This document shows, one piece after another, positions 8,643 through 12,155 of a stretch of DNA of 12,155 nt. Origin of the DNA: Alectoria sarmentosa (lineage: Eukaryota; Ascomycota; Lecanoromycetes; Lecanorales; Parmeliaceae); assembly GCA_009733775.1 (NCBI GenBank), contig WOGZ01000610.1, positions 1 to 12,155 on the forward strand, read 5' to 3'. A program made the position numbers and the translations under genes. The first letter of the stretch is position 1, and the number at the start of each line of letters is the position of its first letter. The notes beneath the pieces were generated by a model. That model was not told where the DNA came from and ran no database searches. It saw only the letters and a list, made by a program, of their open reading frames with translations.

Positions 8643-9600
8643 AAAGTAACTTTTCGCATATAACACGCATATTATAATCATTTAAACGTTTAAAATCTTA
8701 AAAAGCTAATCAAAATGTGCGTTGAAATGAATTTTTTAATTTCATTTTTTGACGATGTTTATAAATTATGCTTTATGATTAATATGAGAGTGAAATTATA
8801 TAAACGACATATTGTCTTTGAAAGGTGATAAAACGATTTAATTCATAACGATTTTTAAAATTCATTTGATGTTTTTTGAGATGATTTTAAATGAATAATT
8901 ACCTTTTTTAATGATAAATCTTTTTGATTTGACGTTTATTTATTATTTAATAAATTTAATTCAATAATTTTTATCGCGTTTAAAATGTTTTTTAATGATT
9001 TAAAATATAACGATAATAAATATACTCGTTTTCGCATTAATTGTGACATTAAATTCAATAATTATTAAATAAAAGTTTTTCAATTATTTAAAGATATTAT
9101 TTAAAAAGGTATTATATTTGATAATTTTCAAATGAATAACAAATTTGAGCGTTTAAATGTTATTATTTAACGTAAAATAAGCGTTATATTTAAGAAAAAT
9201 AAGCTATCTTAAAAATATTGAATAAAATTCATTTAAATAATTAATATTTTTCGTAATATTTAATTTATCATTAATCATAATATTATCTCATTCGAAATTA
9301 ATATCGAATCTTTTTTTAATATATTTCATTTATATATCATCGATTAAATCGATTATTATTAAATTATTTTTCGCAATATTAATTAAAAGAAATATCAAGA
9401 TCGCGTTATTAAAAAGCGTTTTTTAAATTATTAAGATAAGAATTGTCGCATGTTTTTAAATAACGATAAGATAATTATTATTTTTAATGTTAATTAAATT
9501 AATAATGTCTTTTTCAAATTTATTTTTTTCGAATTAAGCATCGTTGTTATTAAAAAACAAATTAACGTTTATTATAATAAGCGTAAACTCGTTGAAAACA
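8643..9600 (+). pseudogene. Copia integrase, copy B, RIP-mutated
   Basis: All integrase landmarks lie in one frame. The zinc domain reads stop-HAYYNHLNV (8661-8690; expected WHARxGHLN) with YKLC (8760-8771) as the Cys pair, first Cys lost. The core has IHND (8841-8852; expected IHSD, first catalytic Asp kept). It also has RINCDIKF (9033-9056; expected R-x-D-x-G-x-E-F, second Asp now Asn at 9039) and QMNNKFERLN (9129-9158; expected QxNGxxERxN, Glu kept at 9147). Exactly 35 residues separate the second and third catalytic positions, the DD35E spacing. The C-terminal part includes FLNY and CRMFLNNDK, typical of the FxGY and (Y)RxxxPxxxK region. The protein would integrate cDNA; stops and the Asp loss make it dead. 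Confidence 0.92.
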
Positions 9601-10022
9601 TTAAACATCAAATTTTTTAATTTTTTTTTTCATTTATAATTTCAGAGGAGAAGCGTTAAAAGAGATATACAATTATCGAAAAAGAGATTAATAATCTATT
9701 TAATTTCATTTCAATTTTAATTTCAAAAAGGATTTCGTTAGAAATCGTAATCGTTTTAAATTCATTTGATTTAAAGTTCGCAATAAAATGATCGTTTGAT
9801 ACGCTTAATAATAATATTGCGATTTTTTCATCTTTATTCACATTAATGTTTAAATCTATTATTCATTTCATAATCAATAAAACTTTTAAATCTGCTCTTA
9901 TTACGAAATTATTCGAAATTATGAAATTATATTAAAATCTCATTTCGAACTTTTTCGTTTTATTAATAAAAATCGCTCTCATTAAACTTTATATGTTTTA
10001 AAATTTCAAAAAAATTATAACG
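9601..10022 (+). pseudogene. Copia pol linker between integrase and RT, copy B
   Basis: This is the variable region expected between integrase and reverse transcriptase. It reads in the same frame as both but holds no recognisable motif. Homology to copy A stops at 9816, so bases from 9817 onward are single-copy within this window. The - strand is open over part of this stretch (9656-9841), which I treat as an antisense shadow. Confidence 0.6.
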
Positions 10023-11000
10023 AACTTTTATCGCAAAATGTATTAATAAATGATTATATAAAACGAAATTAATTTTATTATTATTAATGATATTTAAACC
10101 TTGATGAATTTATTCTCGAATGCGCGTGTTTTAAAAAATAAATAAATTTATAAAATCAAAAAAGGTTTTATCGACGAGATTATTCGATATAAAATTCATT
10201 AAATAATTCGTGACTTTGAATAATAAAAAGAGATCGACTTTAACGAAATTTTCATTTTAATAATTAAATTTATGAATTATAAAATCATTTTCATTTTTAC
10301 GATAATTTTAAATTGAAAATTTAAATAAATAAACGTCAAGATCGTTTTTTTATATAATAATATTAAAAAAACAATTTATGTGATATAATTTATAAGATTT
10401 GAAATTAAAAGTAAAAAAAATAAGGTTTGCAAATTTATAAAAACGTTATACGATTTAAAACAATTTTCGAGAATTTGATATAATATCTTTATAATATATT
10501 TTAAAAAATTAAACTTCGAATTTATCATTATTGATTTTTCGATATTCATTAATGATATTATCATCGTCATTATTTATGTGAACGATATTTTATTTATAAA
10601 TCTTAATAAAGTTAATATTTAAATGATCAAAAATAAGCTTTATAAGAAGTTTAAGATAATCGATTTAAATTCATATATTTATTATTTCGATATGATGATC
10701 GCAAAAAATCGTGTTAATCGCATTTTACGCCTTGAGTAAATAATTTATATCGAAAAATTTCTTATTAATTATAACATAATTGAATTCGCGATTATTTCAA
10801 TTCTCATTATTAACGATAAGTTTTATATCGTCGAAGATGATTTCGTGATTATTAAAGAATCTTATCACGTTTATCAATTTGTCGTTGATTTTTTCATATA
10901 TATAATATTAAACACGCGCTCGAATATCGCCTTCGCAATTTTAATAATTTTTTAATATAATTTAAATTTTAATGTTTTTCATTAAAGCGCAATCAAATGC
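10023..11000 (+). pseudogene. Copia reverse transcriptase, copy B, RIP-mutated
   Basis: RVT_2-type reverse transcriptase is readable in a single frame. In order: VLKNK-stop-IYKIKKG (ending 10166; expected LKGKWVYKIKKG), RYKIH-stop (expected RYKARW), INVKIVFL (10329-10352; expected MDVKTAFL), VCKFIKTLYDLKQ (10425-10463; expected VCKLxKxLYGLKQ), RI-stop-Y (expected RxWY) and IIYVNDIL (10569-10592; expected YVDDxL). TRSNIAFA (10914-10937; expected TRPDIAFA) marks the connection domain. Two catalytic Asp codons have become Asn by G-to-A change (10332 and 10581). The enzyme would copy element RNA into cDNA. There is no frameshift, only substitutions and stops, which is the pattern RIP leaves. Confidence 0.95.
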
Positions 11001-11036
11001 ATTTTTCGATATTTTAATTATATAAAAAATTGATAA

Positions 11037-11540
11037 TTTATATTCAAAAACGATCTTAAATCTTTCGCAAATTATATTGACGTTGATTGAATAAATGATC
11101 AAAACATTCGACGTTTCATTTTTAAATACATCTTTAATATAAATAATGCGATAATTAATTGATTTTTTAAACGATAATTTACAATAACGTTTTTAATCTA
11201 TGAGATCGAATATATTAATTAAATTTAAATTATCAAAAAAGCGATTTGATTGTGAAAATTCTTCAATTAATTTAATTCGAGCGTTAAATGTTTTTAAACA
11301 ATAATGATTTATTACGATAATCAAAATGTTATAACGCTAATCAAAAACCTTCAATTTTATGTTCATATTAAATATATTAACATTCAATATCATTATGTAC
11401 GAAAATAAATCATTATCGAAAATGTCGTTTTAAAATATGTTTTTATCGATTAACAAATAATCGACGATTTTATCAAGGTTCTTTTTAAAAATAAATTCGA
11501 AAGATTTTATCAATTAATCGAATTGAAGCATCGTTTATAA
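11037..11540 (+). pseudogene. Copia RNase H and C-terminus of Pol, copy B, RIP-mutated
   Basis: The frame continues from the RT. YIDVD-stop-IND begins at 11073 (expected YxDADWAND, with the catalytic Asp at 11079 kept). RRFIFKYIF follows (expected RRSTSGYIF). N-stop-FFKR lies at 11157-11174 (expected SWSSKR). YEIEY lies at 11199-11213 (expected CEAEY, Glu kept at 11202). Near the end come VITLIKN (expected AIALAKN), HIKYINIQYHYVR (11367-11402; expected HTKHIDIQYHYVR) and FERFYQLIEL (expected FERFRxLIGL). The frame closes with TAA at 11538-11540, close to the usual C-terminus, so this is likely near the true stop. The enzyme would remove RNA from the RNA-DNA hybrid during reverse transcription. 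Confidence 0.93.
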
Positions 11541-11940
11541 ATAATCTTTTACGTTAATTTTAAAAAAGTCGTCATTATAATTTTAAAAGAGTTATTATTA
11601 TAATTTTCAAGAAATAATTATCATTCGTGAAATCAATTTAATATCATTATTCAACAATTTCAAAAAAGCGATTTCATTGATTTTCACATTTCGAATGATC
11701 GATCGAATTTATTCGTAGAATCTCAATTATTAATCTTAATGTTTTTTGCGAATAAATTCTTATTTATCAAAATTCAATTTGAAATTGATTTGTCATTATT
11801 GTATTTATAATTATAAACTTTATAAACTTCTTTTCGAGGATCTTATATTTATGTGCGATTTAAATTTGAAAATTATATCGTTATTAAAAAGGTCGTTATC
11901 GTCAAATTTGCTCAATTATTCACGAGAATTCTTTAATAAT
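11541..11940. other. No gene recognised; region where the 3' LTR would be expected
   Basis: This A+T-rich sequence follows the pol stop. A purine tract TTTTAAAAGAG near 11581-11591 could be a degraded polypurine tract, followed by TTATTATTATAA. I compared the A and T positions of the 174-bp LTR, which RIP does not change, with this stretch and found no alignment. An open stretch from 11746 to 11970 lacks an ATG start and any known motif, so it is not called as a gene. Confidence 0.4.
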
Positions 11941-11970
11941 ATAAGTTTAGGTGCTTTTAGGAGCTTTTAG
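11941..11970 (+). repeat. 10-bp direct repeat
   Basis: ATAAGTTTAG, GTGCTTTTAG and GAGCTTTTAG follow one another. The change from RIP-type to ordinary composition falls about here, so this may mark the right edge of the mutated block. Confidence 0.5.
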
Positions 11971-12019
11971 ACGTCATCATAATTATCATATTCATGTTTT
12001 TAGACTTTATGCTTTTAAG

Positions 12020-12053
12020 CATCATTGTCATCATCATTATCATCATTATTATC
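12020..12053 (+). repeat. Imperfect ATC/TCA microsatellite
   Basis: This is a run of CATCATTGTCATCATCATTA type, continuing as ATCATCATTATTATC. CpA is frequent, so this segment was not RIP-mutated. It is preceded by the small stem-loop ATGCTT-TT-AAGCAT (12009-12022). The His/Tyr-rich reading through it is a translation of the repeat, not a gene. Confidence 0.6.
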
Positions 12054-12155
12054 GTAATGTATCGGTCGCAACCTATATACACCTTATTAATCATTATTAT
12101 CTTATAGTCGCTTATATACGATTAAATGATTTGTCAACTTTATGTTAAAATATAT

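Larger units (their letters stand above)
7012..11540 (+). mobile_element. Ty1/copia retrotransposon copy B, RIP-degraded
   Basis: LTR, gag, protease, integrase, reverse transcriptase and RNase H follow in the order specific to Ty1/copia (integrase before RT), over about 4.5 kb, a normal length for the family. The integrase, RT and RNase H all read in one frame from about 8643 to 11540, while gag/protease reads one base off, so a frame change lies between about 8100 and 8640. Stops are frequent at former Trp, Gln and Arg codons. No 3' LTR is identifiable after the pol stop codon, so the element is incomplete, or that end is too degraded to see. Confidence 0.9.

Noticed and set aside
2604..9816. 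Terminal inverted repeats of one giant DNA transposon
   Set aside because: The arms contain gag-protease-integrase of a copia element in opposite orientations, so they are two retrotransposon copies, not transposon termini.
9656..9841. Open stretch of 61 codons on the - strand
   Set aside because: It is antisense to the copia pol linker between integrase and RT, starts at GTG and has no recognised motif.
10376..10570. Open stretch of 64 codons on the - strand
   Set aside because: It is antisense to the LYGLKQ-to-YVDD part of the reverse transcriptase.
11746..12148. Two overlapping open stretches on the + strand
   Set aside because: The first begins at a TTG and has no motif; the second is a His/Tyr-rich translation of an ATC microsatellite.
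1..12155. Mitochondrial, plastid or bacterial endosymbiont genome with TGA read as Trp
   Set aside because: TAA and TAG also interrupt the conserved frames, the recognisable genes are nuclear transposable elements, and the changes fit RIP. Reassigning TGA alone does not open the frames.

Overview
This window is a gene-free, very A+T-rich block built almost entirely from dead transposable elements. It looks like an AT-rich compartment of a filamentous ascomycete (Pezizomycotina) whose repeats were destroyed by repeat-induced point mutation (RIP). CpA and TpG are scarce, TpA abounds and CpG survives (for example, bases 6601-6660 hold five CpG and no CpA). The two copies of the repeated segment differ mainly by C/T and G/A transitions. 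The lost residues in recognisable proteins are those C-to-T or G-to-A changes predict: Gly to Asp/Asn/Glu, Asp to Asn, Ser/Pro to Phe/Leu/Ser, Trp/Gln/Arg to stop. I see no intact gene, tRNA, rRNA or CRISPR array. The exact species cannot be told.

Layout. Bases 1-392 are flanking or undetermined DNA with a four-unit 11-bp repeat; 393-750 is a 179-bp fold-back unit in two tandem copies. About 783-2603 is the 3' part of a Helitron (+ strand): a Pif1-type helicase readable in one frame to 2480, then a non-coding tail with a 17-bp palindrome and a 3' terminus at about 2603. At 2604-5225 lies the 5' half (gag, protease, integrase) of a Ty1/copia retrotransposon on the - strand, copy A. Bases 5226-7011 are RIP-degraded DNA of uncertain origin, perhaps a hAT transposase fragment. 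At 7012-7185 is a barely mutated LTR. From 7186 to about 11540 runs copy B of the same copia family on the + strand, with gag, protease, integrase, reverse transcriptase and RNase H. Bases 11541-12155 are non-coding, with short simple repeats at the end.

Relations. Copies A (2604-5225) and B (7186-9816) form a 2.6-kb inverted repeat around a 1.96-kb spacer. The Helitron ends exactly where A stops matching B. B has an uninterrupted A/T dinucleotide there, the normal Helitron target, so the Helitron appears to have inserted into copy A, and A's missing RT/RNase H half should lie left of this window. Nothing here is expected to make a working protein; the interest lies in the nesting, the strand-resolved RIP record and the islands that escaped RIP.
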